A stretch of 24,750 nucleotides of DNA from an uncultured Pedobacter sp. (GCF_946479715.1 NZ_CAMLHF010000071.1:1-24750); one strand, 5' to 3'; positions 7,454 to 16,070 are shown, counted from the stretch's first letter. Translations and numbers: made by a program. The notes: generated by a model from the sequence alone, not told the origin.

Positions 7454-8572
7454 ATGCAAGAAAGATTTACCACCCTGGATATTTTTAGAGGAATGACCAT
7501 TTGTTTTATGATCATTGTAAATTCTCCGGGTTCCGGAGCCACACAGTGGGCTCCTTTAGATCATGCCGCATGGTTCGGTTTTACACCAACTGACCTGGTT
7601 TTTCCATCGTTTCTTTTTGCAGTTGGTAATGCATTGAGCTTTTCAAAAAAGAAATTTGAAAGTGACAGCAGCTTTTTGATGAAGATATTTAAAAGATCTG
7701 CTGTCATTTTTTTACTGGGTTATTTAATGTACTGGTTCCCATTTATGCATAGAGACAATGGTAACTGGGTATTTAACGCAATTAGCAACACCAGGATAAT
7801 GGGGGTATTACAGCGTATAGCACTTTGTTATTTGTTTGGTGCACTAATTGTTCATTACTGCTCAAAAAAATCTGCCTTGATCATTTCAATAGCTCTGCTT
7901 TTAGGTTACTGGGGATTTTTATTGCTATTTGGAGAACAAGGTCAGGAATATACTATGCTGGGCAATGCAGGTACTCGTTTGGATATTTTTATTTTGGGTG
8001 ATGCTCATTTGTATCATGATAAAGGAGGGCCAATTGCATTTGACCCTGAGGGTCTGCTCAGCACGTTAACAGGTATTGTTAATGTGATCGGCGGATATTT
8101 GGCAGGAGCCTATATTCAGGAAAAAGGAAGAAATTATGAGTCTGTGGCTAAGCTATTGCTAGTTGGTGCCTTGCTTATCTTTCTTTCATTGTTTTGGAGC
8201 CAATTTTTTCCAATAGCTAAAAAGCTTTGGACCAGTTCATTTGTGTTGCTCACAGTGGGTTTGGACCTGGTGATCATAGCGGTTCTTATTTACTTTGTAG
8301 AGATAAAGAAGATCAACTGGGGGAACAACTTTTTTCTGGTATTTGGGAGGAACTCTCTGGCTATTTATCTTTTGTCGGAACTCTTACTGGTCATTTTTCA
8401 GTTAATATGGGTAAAACCAGGGTTGAGTTTTTACAACTGGATCAACAATGTTTTTTATCAGCCTTTATTTCCCGGAGCTTTTGGAACGTTGGCTTTTGCG
8501 CTGAGTTTTATGATGCTTTGCTGGCTGGTTGGGTATATAATGGACAAAAAGAAGATTTATATTAAAATTTAA
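7454..8572 (+). CDS. HGSNAT/NagX-like multipass membrane acyltransferase (DUF5009, COG4299)
   Basis: This 372-residue polytopic protein has about ten hydrophobic segments. The N-terminal block RFTTLDIFRGMTICFMIIVN is typical of the family. LDHAAWFGFTPTDLVFPSFL matches the region of human heparan-alpha-glucosaminide N-acetyltransferase around its active His, so His37 is the likely acyl-accepting residue. The human enzyme uses cytosolic acetyl-CoA to acetylate glucosamine on the other side of the membrane. Bacterial homologues such as NagX are often near amino-sugar or polysaccharide genes, but their exact substrates are mostly unproven. It follows the susCD terminator by about 30 bases on the same strand, so it is probably transcribed separately. 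A 112-codon frame inside it (8227-8565) is a shadow. Confidence 0.85.
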   Translation: MQERFTTLDIFRGMTICFMIIVNSPGSGATQWAPLDHAAWFGFTPTDLVFPSFLFAVGNALSFSKKKFESDSSFLMKIFKRSAVIFLLGYLMYWFPFMHRDNGNWVFNAISNTRIMGVLQRIALCYLFGALIVHYCSKKSALIISIALLLGYWGFLLLFGEQGQEYTMLGNAGTRLDIFILGDAHLYHDKGGPIAFDPEGLLSTLTGIVNVIGGYLAGAYIQEKGRNYESVAKLLLVGALLIFLSLFWSQFFPIAKKLWTSSFVLLTVGLDLVIIAVLIYFVEIKKINWGNNFFLVFGRNSLAIYLLSELLLVIFQLIWVKPGLSFYNWINNVFYQPLFPGAFGTLAFALSFMMLCWLVGYIMDKKKIYIKI

Positions 8573-8617
8573 GTATGATCTAAAAGTTATAGATTAGATA
8601 TTTATTACTAATAGGTT

Positions 8618-9040
8618 ATGAACATCAGGAAAGCAGAGCTTAAGGACGCCAGCACTATTCGGATTTTAATGGAACAACTTGGTTATCCAACCGAAGAGGG
8701 GTTTATAGCGAAAAAACTAGATTCTTTTTCGGATAGATCTGATCATAATGACCTTGTTTATGAATTGGAAGGAAAAGTATTAGGTTTTGTATCCCTTCAT
8801 TTTATTCCTCAAATAGCTTTTGAAGCGGACTATGCAGTAATTAGTTATTTTGTGGTTGATGATGATTCCCGGAGCCTGGGAATTGGTAAAGTTTTAGAAG
8901 AGTATTGCACTGCATTAGCTATTGAAAGGAAATGTAAAAGAATTATGGTTCACAGCAATGCAAGGCGTACTGATGCACATCGTTTTTATTTAAGACAGGG
9001 TTTTGTTGAATATCCGAAAGATTTTGTAAAGTTCTTATAA
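8618..9040 (+). CDS. GNAT-family N-acetyltransferase
   Basis: This 140-residue single-domain protein starts MNIRKAELKDASTIRILMEQ, the usual first strand and helix of GNAT enzymes. The acetyl-CoA-binding motif A is seen as ISYFVVDDDSRSLGIGKVLE (about 86-105), where R-S-L-G-I-G is the pyrophosphate loop. Motif B follows with RIMVHSNARRTDAHRFYLRQ and GF. It would move an acetyl group from acetyl-CoA to an amine. The substrate cannot be read from sequence. It is 45 bases after the membrane acyltransferase gene and on the same strand. Joint transcription is possible, but no functional link is evident. Confidence 0.88.
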   Translation: MNIRKAELKDASTIRILMEQLGYPTEEGFIAKKLDSFSDRSDHNDLVYELEGKVLGFVSLHFIPQIAFEADYAVISYFVVDDDSRSLGIGKVLEEYCTALAIERKCKRIMVHSNARRTDAHRFYLRQGFVEYPKDFVKFL

Positions 9041-9110
9041 GGGGGTGTCCCGAGCAGCATGGCATAGAGATTGCAGTTCTATTATTTTGACTAATAAATT
9101 TAATAGGATT

Positions 9111-9986
9111 ATGAAATTTTCCAGTTTAATACCGGTAGTACTGATAGCAGCTGTGGTAACCCAGGGTTGTGTTAGTAACAAAAAGTATAACGATCTCCAA
9201 TCTAGTTATGATCAACTAAAAGAAAAGACTAAGGATTTGAATCAGAAGTATCAGTCCGGTCAACAGGAACTATCCGGAACAACATCACGGGTAAAGAGCT
9301 TAGAAGAACAGATTGCTTCGGAAAAAGCAAATTCAGCTTCTTTGCAGGCTGCACTTGATAAATGTTTAAGCTCTACCAGCCAGGGTAATGTAAATATCTC
9401 TAAATTGGTTGATGAGATTAACGCCTCAAATAAATATATCCAACACCTTGTAAATACTAAAAACAAAAGTGATTCACTTAATTTGGTGTTAACCAATAAC
9501 CTTACACGTTCATTAAGTAGAGAAGAAATGAGGGATGTGGATGTGAAAGTGCTTAAGGGAGTAGTTTATATCTCTTTGTCGGATAATATGCTTTATAAAT
9601 CCGGGAGCTACGAGATCTCTGATAAAGCAGGTGAAACGCTAAGCAAAATTGCTAAAATCATTAAGGATTACCAGGGGTACGATGTATTGATTGAAGGTAA
9701 CACGGATAACGTACCGATTTCGCAAACAAATATTCGTAACAACTGGGATTTAAGTGCTTTAAGAGCGTCGTCAGTAGTTCAGTCGTTGCAGAATAATTAT
9801 GGGGTAGAACCGAAACGCTTAACTGCAGGAGGTAGGGGTGAGTATAATCCGATTGCAGGAAATGATACACCAGATGGCAAAGCAAGAAACAGACGTACAC
9901 AGATTATCATAACACCTAAATTAGATCAGTTTATGGAGTTAATTGGTAAAGCTCCTGAACAAGCTAAAGAACCTGTAAAAGAATAA
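9111..9986 (+). CDS. OmpA-family lipoprotein with coiled coil
   Basis: I chose the ATG at 9111 rather than the in-frame ATG-like start at 9045. From 9111 the protein begins MKFSSLIPVVLIAAVVTQGC, a clean lipoprotein signal with Cys20 as the lipid site, and an A/G-rich stretch precedes it. The product is 291 residues. About 28-90 is heptad-rich and likely coiled coil (YDQLKEKTKDLNQKYQSGQ and SRVKSLEEQIASEKA). The C-terminal OmpA domain (about 155-270) shows NTDNVP, NNWDLSALRASSVVQSL, RLTAGGRGEYNPIA and DGKARNRRTQIII, which include the conserved Asp and Arg that hold diaminopimelate of peptidoglycan. It probably ties the outer membrane to the cell wall. It is likely a housekeeping envelope gene, not part of the uptake locus. 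Confidence 0.93.
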   Translation: MKFSSLIPVVLIAAVVTQGCVSNKKYNDLQSSYDQLKEKTKDLNQKYQSGQQELSGTTSRVKSLEEQIASEKANSASLQAALDKCLSSTSQGNVNISKLVDEINASNKYIQHLVNTKNKSDSLNLVLTNNLTRSLSREEMRDVDVKVLKGVVYISLSDNMLYKSGSYEISDKAGETLSKIAKIIKDYQGYDVLIEGNTDNVPISQTNIRNNWDLSALRASSVVQSLQNNYGVEPKRLTAGGRGEYNPIAGNDTPDGKARNRRTQIIITPKLDQFMELIGKAPEQAKEPVKE

Positions 9987-10106
9987 GCAGGAATAATATT
10001 ATCTGATTCGCAAAAGATCGCAAATCAGAATAAAGAAGCATGACTTTACGCGGATAAATATTTTTATTTTTATCTTACGTTATTGTTCATGCTTTTTTTA
10101 TGCCAA

Positions 10107-11120
10107 ATGATAAACCAAATCAAGTCCTACAGAGCCGTATTCTGTTTTTTAATCATCTTTTTGAACATATCTGTTTTGTTTGCACAGCCAACAAAGAAAG
10201 AACCTGATGGGAAAATAGAAAAATTAAGTAAAGAATTTGATGTCATCATAAATCATGATACTAAGGTTGAAGTAATTGCCGACGGTTTTGGCTGGGTAGA
10301 AGGGCCATTGTGGATAGAAAGCAAAAAGATGTTGTTGATTTCAGATGTTTTAAACAATACTGTTTACAAATGGACACCCGAAAAAGGTAAGGAGGTTTAT
10401 CTTGAACACTCAGGCTACACCGGAACTCAGCCCAGAACAGAAGAACTGGGATCGAACGGGTTAGTGCTTAATCATAAAGGACAATTGCTATTATGCCAGC
10501 ATGGCGACAGAAGAGTAGCACTCATGAATGCTTCATTAGATAATCCTAAGGCAGAATACATTACACTGGCCAATGAGTATAAAGGTAAAAAATTCGATAG
10601 CCCGAACGATCTGGTTGTTAAAAGCAACGGTGATATTTATTTTACAGACCCACCTTATGGGCTGGAAAAAGGTGTCAATAATCCATCAAAAGCAGCTCCC
10701 TATCAGGGAGTATATAAGATTTCTAAAAATGGAGAAGTAACCTTATTAGTAGACTCGATTTCAAGACCAAATGGAATTGCCTTCTTTCCGGGTGAAAAAA
10801 GCTTATTAATAGCAAATTCAGATGGTGAAAAACCCTATTTGTATCTCTATGATCTGGATAAAGAGGGATTATTGATAAATGGCAGGATTTTTCAAAATGA
10901 AAGAGGTACTGATGGTATTAAGATTGATAAGCAAGGTAATGTTTTTACAACCGGACAGGGTGGAGTTTGGATATACAATAAGAAGGGTAAGCTGCTTGGA
11001 AAAATAAAGATTGATGGCAGCACGTCCAACTGTGCCTTTGCAGATAATTATAAGACACTTTTCATTACTGCCGATAACTATTTATTAAAAGTTGACCTGG
11101 CTAAAAAAGCAGGTCAGTAA
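10107..11120 (+). CDS. SMP-30/gluconolactonase-family lactonase, exported
   Basis: The family is a calcium-dependent six-bladed beta propeller that hydrolyses aldonolactones. Visible motifs are the metal-site Glu in GFGWVEGPLW, GSNGLVLNHKGQLLLCQHGD, the SPNDLVVKSNGDIYFTDPPY block with metal-binding Asn, RPNGIAFFPGEKSLLIANSD, and GTDGIKIDKQGNVFTTGQGG. From the ATG at 10107 the protein has 337 residues and a signal peptide (hydrophobic 10-25, cleavage likely after SVLFA at 26), so it should act in the periplasm or beyond. Starts at 10083 (TTG) or 10089 (ATG) would lengthen the N-terminus without removing the signal. It is the first gene of a tight run with dgoA, dgoD, dgoT and dgoK (10-base gap to dgoA), so D-galactono-lactone is the probable substrate. 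Gluconolactone remains possible. Confidence 0.9.
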   Translation: MINQIKSYRAVFCFLIIFLNISVLFAQPTKKEPDGKIEKLSKEFDVIINHDTKVEVIADGFGWVEGPLWIESKKMLLISDVLNNTVYKWTPEKGKEVYLEHSGYTGTQPRTEELGSNGLVLNHKGQLLLCQHGDRRVALMNASLDNPKAEYITLANEYKGKKFDSPNDLVVKSNGDIYFTDPPYGLEKGVNNPSKAAPYQGVYKISKNGEVTLLVDSISRPNGIAFFPGEKSLLIANSDGEKPYLYLYDLDKEGLLINGRIFQNERGTDGIKIDKQGNVFTTGQGGVWIYNKKGKLLGKIKIDGSTSNCAFADNYKTLFITADNYLLKVDLAKKAGQ

Positions 11121-11130
11121 TTATATTCCT

Positions 11131-11754
11131 ATGTCCACATTATCTCAAATCTTAGAACATAAAATTATTGCCATTATTCGCGGTGCTCATCCTGCCGACG
11201 TGATAAAAATAGCCGAAGCATTATACGCAGGGGGGATTCGTATACTCGAAATTACAATGAACTCGGCACAGCCACTTACCGTTATAAAAGAGCTTAACGA
11301 TAAATTTGGTAGCAGGATGATCATTGGTGCAGGTACTGTTCTTGATGTTGAATCGGCAAAAAAGGCCGTTGCTGCAGGGGCAAGCTTTATCCTTTCGCCA
11401 ATAGTGGATGCAGAGGTAATTAAAATAGCAAAAAGCCTAGGTGTAGTGAATATTCCGGGGGCATATACTGCTACTGAAATATACTATGCTTATAAAAATG
11501 GGGCTGATATTGTAAAAGTATTTCCGGCCACTTCTCCTTCTTATCTAAAAGACATTGCAGGGCCATTGCCTCAAATCCCACTATTGCCTACGGGAGGTGT
11601 TACGCTCGAAAACATTAAAGACTTTAAAAATGCTGGTGCTGTTGGATTTGGAATAGGCAGCGCACTGGTTAATACCAAACAAGAAGTTACAGTAGAATAT
11701 CTTTCCAAACTTACTGCTAAAGCCCAAGAGTTTGTTCAGGCAGTTAACTTATAA
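11131..11754 (+). CDS. dgoA: 2-dehydro-3-deoxy-6-phosphogalactonate aldolase (KDPG/KDPGal aldolase family)
   Basis: The ATG at 11131 gives 207 residues, the family's normal length; an upstream frame extension overlaps the lactonase and lacks a good start. Motifs are [17 protein letters not shown] with the catalytic Glu40, MIIGAGTV, and [10 protein letters not shown] with the Schiff-base Lys129. [12 protein letters not shown] is the phosphate-binding part. KDPG aldolases of the Entner-Doudoroff path usually have Arg-Thr after the Glu strand (EVTLRT), whereas DgoA-type KDPGal aldolases have Asn-Ser. Asn44-Ser45 here favours the galactonate branch. The reaction yields pyruvate and D-glyceraldehyde 3-phosphate. 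It lies 10 bases from dgoD, which supports the assignment. Activity on KDPG as well would not be surprising. Confidence 0.9.
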   Translation: MSTLSQILEHKIIAIIRGAHPADVIKIAEALYAGGIRILEITMNSAQPLTVIKELNDKFGSRMIIGAGTVLDVESAKKAVAAGASFILSPIVDAEVIKIAKSLGVVNIPGAYTATEIYYAYKNGADIVKVFPATSPSYLKDIAGPLPQIPLLPTGGVTLENIKDFKNAGAVGFGIGSALVNTKQEVTVEYLSKLTAKAQEFVQAVNL

Positions 11755-11764
11755 ATATCCCAAA

Positions 11765-12913
11765 ATGAAAATTAGAAGCTACGAATTGTTCCAGGTGCCA
11801 CCAAGATGGCTGTTTTTAAAAATTGAAACCGATGAGGGGATTGTTGGATGGGGTGAACCTGTTATTGAAGGGAAAGCTGCAACGGTAAAGGCTGCGGTTG
11901 ATGAGTTAATGGAATATCTTATAGGTAAGGATCCTATGAATATTGAAGATCATTGGAATGTGATGTATAGGGCTGGTTTTTATCGTGGCGGCCCAATTCT
12001 GATGAGCGCAATAGCAGGTATAGACCAGGCATTATGGGATATTAAAGGGAAGTTTTATAATGCTCCGGTTCATCAGCTGTTAGGTGGAAAAGCCAGGGAT
12101 AAGATGAAGGTATATTCCTGGATTGGCGGAGATCGTCCGGCTGATGTGGGACTGGCCGCAAAGAAAATGGCTGAGCAAGGTTTTTTAGCAGTAAAAATGA
12201 ATGCCACCGAGGAACTTCAATATGTGGATAGTTATGATAAAATAGATGAGGCTATAAAACGTATAGCTGCGGTAAGAGAGGCAGTTGGACCTGCATTTGG
12301 AATTGGAATAGATTTTCATGGCCGTGTGCATAAGCCTATGGCTAAAATTCTGGCTAAGGAGTTAGAACAGTACCGTCCAATGTTCATTGAAGAACCTGTG
12401 TTGCCTGAAAATAATGAGGACCTTAGGGAGATAGCCAATCATGTTTCTATTCCTATTGCTACAGGTGAAAGGATGTTTTCGAAGTGGCAGTTTAAAACGC
12501 TACTGAAAGAGGGATACGTTGATATTATTCAGCCGGATGTTTCCCATGCAGGTGGAATTACGGAGTGTAAAAAGATAATCTCTATGGCAGAGGCTTTTGA
12601 TGTTGCGGCTGCACCACACTGCCCGTTAGGGCCGATTGCTTTGGCGGCATGTTTGCAGGTTGATGCAACTTGTCATAATGCCTTTATTCAGGAGCAAAGT
12701 TTGGGGATACATTATAACCAGGGAAGCGATCTGCTGGATTATTTAACCGATAAAACTGTTTTTGAGTATGAAAATGGGTATGTGAAGATTCCGGATAAGC
12801 CTGGGTTAGGAATTGAAATTAATGAAGAGCATGTAAGAAAAATGGCGGCGATTGGACATAACTGGAGGAATCCTGTTTGGAGACATGAAGATGGAAGTGT
12901 TGCTGAATGGTAA
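11765..12913 (+). CDS. dgoD: D-galactonate dehydratase
   Basis: From the ATG at 11765 the protein has 382 residues, the same length as I recall for E. coli DgoD, and it is close to it throughout ([61 protein letters not shown], ending in [10 protein letters not shown]). It is a mandelate-racemase-type enolase enzyme. Counting from this start puts the metal ligands at Asp183, Glu209 and Glu235 and the catalytic histidines at His185 and His285. These are the positions reported for the E. coli enzyme. It converts D-galactonate to 2-dehydro-3-deoxy-D-galactonate in the cytoplasm. Gaps to both neighbours are 10 bases, so the genes form an operon. This is the most secure functional call in the cluster. 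Confidence 0.96.
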   Translation: MKIRSYELFQVPPRWLFLKIETDEGIVGWGEPVIEGKAATVKAAVDELMEYLIGKDPMNIEDHWNVMYRAGFYRGGPILMSAIAGIDQALWDIKGKFYNAPVHQLLGGKARDKMKVYSWIGGDRPADVGLAAKKMAEQGFLAVKMNATEELQYVDSYDKIDEAIKRIAAVREAVGPAFGIGIDFHGRVHKPMAKILAKELEQYRPMFIEEPVLPENNEDLREIANHVSIPIATGERMFSKWQFKTLLKEGYVDIIQPDVSHAGGITECKKIISMAEAFDVAAAPHCPLGPIALAACLQVDATCHNAFIQEQSLGIHYNQGSDLLDYLTDKTVFEYENGYVKIPDKPGLGIEINEEHVRKMAAIGHNWRNPVWRHEDGSVAEW

Positions 12914-12923
12914 ATTATAGAAT

Positions 12924-14207
12924 ATGAAGCCAACAAAAATTCGCTACCAGATTCTTTTTTTGATTTTTGTTAATGTAGTTATCAATTACATGGACAGAAG
13001 TAATCTGGCAGTTGCAGCTTCTGAAATTGGCAAAGAGTTTAAATTCTCGTCTGTGCAGATGGGACTAATCTTTTCTGCTTTCAGCTGGACATATCTGTTG
13101 TTTCAAATTCCAGGTGGGATATTGGTGAATCGCTTTAGTCCACGTATTCTATACGCGGTTAGTCTCATCACCTGGTCGTTTGCCACCATTGTGCAGGGCT
13201 TTGCCAAAGGTTTTGTTACGCTATTTGGGCTTAGAATGGCAACTGGAGCATTTGAGGCCCCTGCATTTCCCATTAATAACAGGGTAGTGAGTAATTGGTT
13301 TCCTGATAATGAAAGGGCATCGGCTATTGCAATTTATACTTCGGGCCAGTTTCTGGGGCTGGCTTTTTTAATGCCAGTACTTTCGAAAATTCAATTTTAT
13401 GTGGGTTGGAAAGGTTTATTTGTGGTAACCGGTTTAATAGGTGTGTTGTGGGGAATTGTATGGTATATTTTTTACCGTGATCCTTTAAAACATTCAAAGG
13501 TAAACGAGGCCGAACTTAAACTTATAGAGAGTGGTGGCGGTTTAATGGATGGGAAATCTGTTGCCGATGCGGATTCAAAAAAGAAGTTTAAGTGGGCTGA
13601 TTTAAAAGAAGTATTGTCGCACCGAAAATTATGGGGGATATACATAGGTCAGTTTGCGGTTAATTCTACTTTGTGGTTTTTCCTTACCTGGTTTCCGAAA
13701 TATCTGGTTGATTACAGGGGACTGGATTTTATCAAATCTGGATACTGGGCATCAATACCTTACCTTGCAGCTTTTGCCGGTGTGCTTTGCTCTGGTTTTT
13801 TGTCTGATTATTTAATAAAAAAAGGAGTGTCTGCCGCAAAAGCACGTAAAAGACCAATCATTATCGGACTGTTAATTTCTGTGTTTATTTTGGGAGCCAA
13901 CTTTGTTGATACACCGGGACTGATCATTTTCTTTATGGCTTTATCCTTTTTTGGGGTAGGCTTTGCATCCATCACCTGGATCTTTGTTTCAAGTCTTGCA
14001 CCTAAGCACCTTATTAATATAACGGGTGGGGTATTCAATTTTATAGGGCAGCTTTCGGGGATAGTTGTACCAATTGTTATCGGTTTTCTGGCTAGTGGTG
14101 GGAATTTCGCCCCGGCATTGATCTTTATTGCGGTTTTAGGATTTATGGGGGCATGCTCATATATCTTTCTGGTTGGGAATGTGGAGCGTATTAAATCGAG
14201 GAATTGA
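12924..14207 (+). CDS. dgoT: MFS anion:cation symporter, probable D-galactonate transporter (DgoT-like)
   Basis: This 427-residue protein has about twelve membrane segments and the features of the ACS family of the major facilitator superfamily: VNYMDRSNLAVAA-type first helix (INYMDRSNLAVAA), FSWTYLLFQIPGGILVNRF, FEAPAFPINNRVVSNWFPDN and ERASAIAIYTSGQFLGLA. These blocks are shared by the hexonate/hexuronate carriers DgoT, GudP and ExuT. The acidic Asp in the first helix and the Glu of FEAPAFP fit proton-coupled uptake of an organic anion. It would import galactonate across the inner membrane. The gene follows dgoD by 10 bases, and its stop overlaps the dgoK start by one base (TGATG), implying coupled translation. 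The galactonate specificity comes mainly from context. Confidence 0.88.
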   Translation: MKPTKIRYQILFLIFVNVVINYMDRSNLAVAASEIGKEFKFSSVQMGLIFSAFSWTYLLFQIPGGILVNRFSPRILYAVSLITWSFATIVQGFAKGFVTLFGLRMATGAFEAPAFPINNRVVSNWFPDNERASAIAIYTSGQFLGLAFLMPVLSKIQFYVGWKGLFVVTGLIGVLWGIVWYIFYRDPLKHSKVNEAELKLIESGGGLMDGKSVADADSKKKFKWADLKEVLSHRKLWGIYIGQFAVNSTLWFFLTWFPKYLVDYRGLDFIKSGYWASIPYLAAFAGVLCSGFLSDYLIKKGVSAAKARKRPIIIGLLISVFILGANFVDTPGLIIFFMALSFFGVGFASITWIFVSSLAPKHLINITGGVFNFIGQLSGIVVPIVIGFLASGGNFAPALIFIAVLGFMGACSYIFLVGNVERIKSRN

Positions 14208-15169
14208 TGGATTATTTTTTTAGCTGTGACTGGGGGACAAGTTCCTTCAGACTTCGTCTGATTCAGGCGAAAGATCTTGCCATTCTTGCTGAAACAAAGA
14301 GTGGCCACGGAATTTCGGAGACGTATAAACTTTGGCAGCAAAAAGGAGGGACTGTTTTGTCGCGGGCAGATTTTTATGCATCTATCGTAAAAAATGAAAT
14401 AAAATTATTGCAGCAGAATTTAAATAGGGTAACTGATGGTATTCCTGTGTTATTTTCCGGGATGGCCTCATCTACAATTGGAATGGTAGACTTACCTTAT
14501 AAAAAATTGCCATTTAACCTTGATGGTTCCGATTTAAAAACAGAGTTTATGGCTGATACTACTGGAGCTAATCCGTTTGTAATTATATCTGGAGCGATGA
14601 CGGATTGTGACGTAATGCGTGGGGAGGAGACTAAAGTTGTGGGCTGCGATGCGCTTTTGGATAATAAAGATCATGAACAATTGTTAATTCTACCGGGTAC
14701 TCATCCTAAGCATATTGTGGTAAAAAACAACCAGGCAGTTAGCTTTAAGACCTACATGACGGGTGAATTTTTTAATCTTCTTTCTGTGAACAGCATATTA
14801 GCGGCTTCGGTAGAGGAAGGAGGAGATTTCGGTGATCCTCAAAATCAGGAACGCTTTAGGGAAGGGGTTAGAGCAAGCCGGCATTCAAACCTCTTACATG
14901 CCAGTTTCATGGTGAGAACCAATCAGGTGCTTAAAAATATTCCTTCTCAGCAAAACTTACACTATTTAAGTGGTCTACTGATTGGGGCTGAACTGGGTGG
15001 AATAAAACCAGATGTGCCAATTTATTTGGTGGGTGGGTTAGTGCATGCGTCTTTGTATAAATTGGCCTGCGATGAACTTGGTTTAACGATTAATAAAGAA
15101 ATTGATGCAGATCTTGCGCTTATTAAGGGGCAACAGGTCATCTTTTCGAGATTTATGAGATTATATTAA
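14207..15169 (+). CDS. dgoK: 2-dehydro-3-deoxygalactonokinase
   Basis: The start is the ATG at 14207, whose A is also the last base of the dgoT stop codon. The product has 320 residues, slightly longer than the roughly 290 recalled for the E. coli enzyme. The N-terminal phosphate loop CDWGTSSFRLRL marks a sugar kinase of the FGGY/ASKHA fold in its DgoK branch. Further family blocks are VLFSGMASSTIGMVDLPYKK, MRGEETKVVGCDAL, LLILPGTHPKHIVVKNNQAV with the conserved His, and YLSGLLIGAELGG. It uses ATP to phosphorylate 2-dehydro-3-deoxy-galactonate at C6, giving the substrate of DgoA. It is the last gene of the cluster. No clear terminator follows; only a weak 5-base hairpin lies at 15182-15199. 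Confidence 0.93.
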   Translation: MDYFFSCDWGTSSFRLRLIQAKDLAILAETKSGHGISETYKLWQQKGGTVLSRADFYASIVKNEIKLLQQNLNRVTDGIPVLFSGMASSTIGMVDLPYKKLPFNLDGSDLKTEFMADTTGANPFVIISGAMTDCDVMRGEETKVVGCDALLDNKDHEQLLILPGTHPKHIVVKNNQAVSFKTYMTGEFFNLLSVNSILAASVEEGGDFGDPQNQERFREGVRASRHSNLLHASFMVRTNQVLKNIPSQQNLHYLSGLLIGAELGGIKPDVPIYLVGGLVHASLYKLACDELGLTINKEIDADLALIKGQQVIFSRFMRLY

Positions 15170-15217
15170 TAATAACATTTTAGAACTACCTTTGGTTCTT
15201 AATTTCGCATTGCTGTC

Positions 15218-15400
15218 ATGATTAGATTAAATAACGAAACACCATCGAGTGTATTACAAGATGTAAAAATTGGTAATCTGGTTACCGATACATTTAGTAA
15301 AACCGGCTTGGTTGAGAAAATAGAAATTACTGATGATGGCCTATACCGGATTTACAAGTTTATTCTTGTAACAGGAAGAAGCATTACCGTAAAGAAGTAA
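15218..15400 (+). CDS. small protein of unknown function
   Basis: This 60-residue frame opens with an ATG 48 bases after dgoK. The product (MIRLNNETPSSVLQDVKIGN, ending in RSITVKK) has no signal peptide, membrane helix, cysteine or recognised motif. Alternating hydrophobic residues in VEKIEITDDGLYRIYKFILV suggest a small beta structure. The stop codon lies only 3 bases from the stop of the convergent HAD gene, with no terminator between them. Codon use looks like that of neighbours. I do not recognise it, and it could be an accidental frame. Confidence 0.5.
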   Translation: MIRLNNETPSSVLQDVKIGNLVTDTFSKTGLVEKIEITDDGLYRIYKFILVTGRSITVKK

Positions 15401-15403
15401 ATT

Positions 15404-16066
15404 CTATTTGTCGATTAGCCGACTTATGGTGTCATAAGACAGATCTTTATAATCATCGATGTATAAATTGCAAGGAGGAAGCTCCTCTTTAGTATGAGAG
15501 GTAAGCACCCCAACTACTTTCATCCCTGCATTTAAAGCGGCCGAGACTCCAGAAAAAGAATCCTCAAACACGATACATTGATCAGGTGATATACCAAGGT
15601 TTTTGGCTGATGTAAGGTAAACCTCAGGATCAGGTTTATGTTTTTTCACATCTTCGCTGGCCATTATAGAACCTAGTATTTCTCTAATGGGTACTTTGTT
15701 GAGTATAAGTTCCAGATTGGCATATGGTGCCGAAGTAGCCACACCTAATTTTGCGCCATTGTTTTTTAGGTTATTGATAAACTCAACTAAGCCTGAAATG
15801 GGTTCTACATTGGGTTCGTATATTTTTCTGAAAAGACCTTCTTTTTCCTGTTCTAATTGCAGTAGTTCTTCGCCTTCAATTTTTCTTTTTAAGAAGTGGC
15901 TGAGGATATAGCTATTCGATTTGCCAAACATGTGTTGCGCAAACTCTTCATCTGTAGGGGCCAGGTTTCTTGTAGAAAAAAACTCACGGAAGGCAAGGGA
16001 ATGGTAAGGATTGGTATGGCAGATCACACCGTCCATGTCAAAAATGACAGCAATTTCTTTATTCAT
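15404..16066 (-). CDS. HAD-superfamily phosphatase / beta-phosphoglucomutase-like hydrolase
   Basis: This 220-residue protein has all four HAD motifs: FDMDGV (nucleophile Asp10 and acid/base Asp12), VATSAP (motif II), KKHKPDPEVYL (motif III Lys) and VFEDSFSGVSAALNAG (motif IV). A helical cap between motifs I and II (about 15-85) puts it in subclass IA, with beta-phosphoglucomutase and small phosphosugar phosphatases. Asp12 and the cap do not distinguish a mutase from a phosphatase. The initiator ATG sits 4 bases downstream of a perfect TAnnTTTG box on this strand. The gene is convergent with the small ORF after dgoK. A role in removing or isomerising a sugar phosphate would fit the neighbourhood, but nothing links it to a particular sugar. 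Confidence 0.88.
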   Translation of the reverse strand: MNKEIAVIFDMDGVICHTNPYHSLAFREFFSTRNLAPTDEEFAQHMFGKSNSYILSHFLKRKIEGEELLQLEQEKEGLFRKIYEPNVEPISGLVEFINNLKNNGAKLGVATSAPYANLELILNKVPIREILGSIMASEDVKKHKPDPEVYLTSAKNLGISPDQCIVFEDSFSGVSAALNAGMKVVGVLTSHTKEELPPCNLYIDDYKDLSYDTISRLIDK

Positions 16067-16070
16067 GCAA

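Noticed and set aside
8227..8565. 112-codon frame inside the membrane acyltransferase gene
   Set aside because: It lies wholly within a well-supported multipass protein in another phase, has no recognisable motif, and reads as a shadow.
9045..9110. 22-residue N-terminal extension of the OmpA-family protein
   Set aside because: The extension would hide a perfect lipoprotein signal peptide that starts at 9111.
9611..9621. gagatctct in the OmpA-family gene as a third copy of the palindromic element
   Set aside because: Only the inner 9 bases match and the flanks do not; it is a coding sequence coincidence.
10003..10028. hairpin ctgattcgc / gcaaatcag as terminator of the OmpA-family gene
   Set aside because: The stem has a mismatch and no T tract follows, so it was not called, though it could be weakly active.
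13808..14341. 177-codon minus-strand frame opposite dgoT and dgoK
   Set aside because: Both sense genes are secure; the frame is Lys/Pro/Ile-rich nonsense without a motif.
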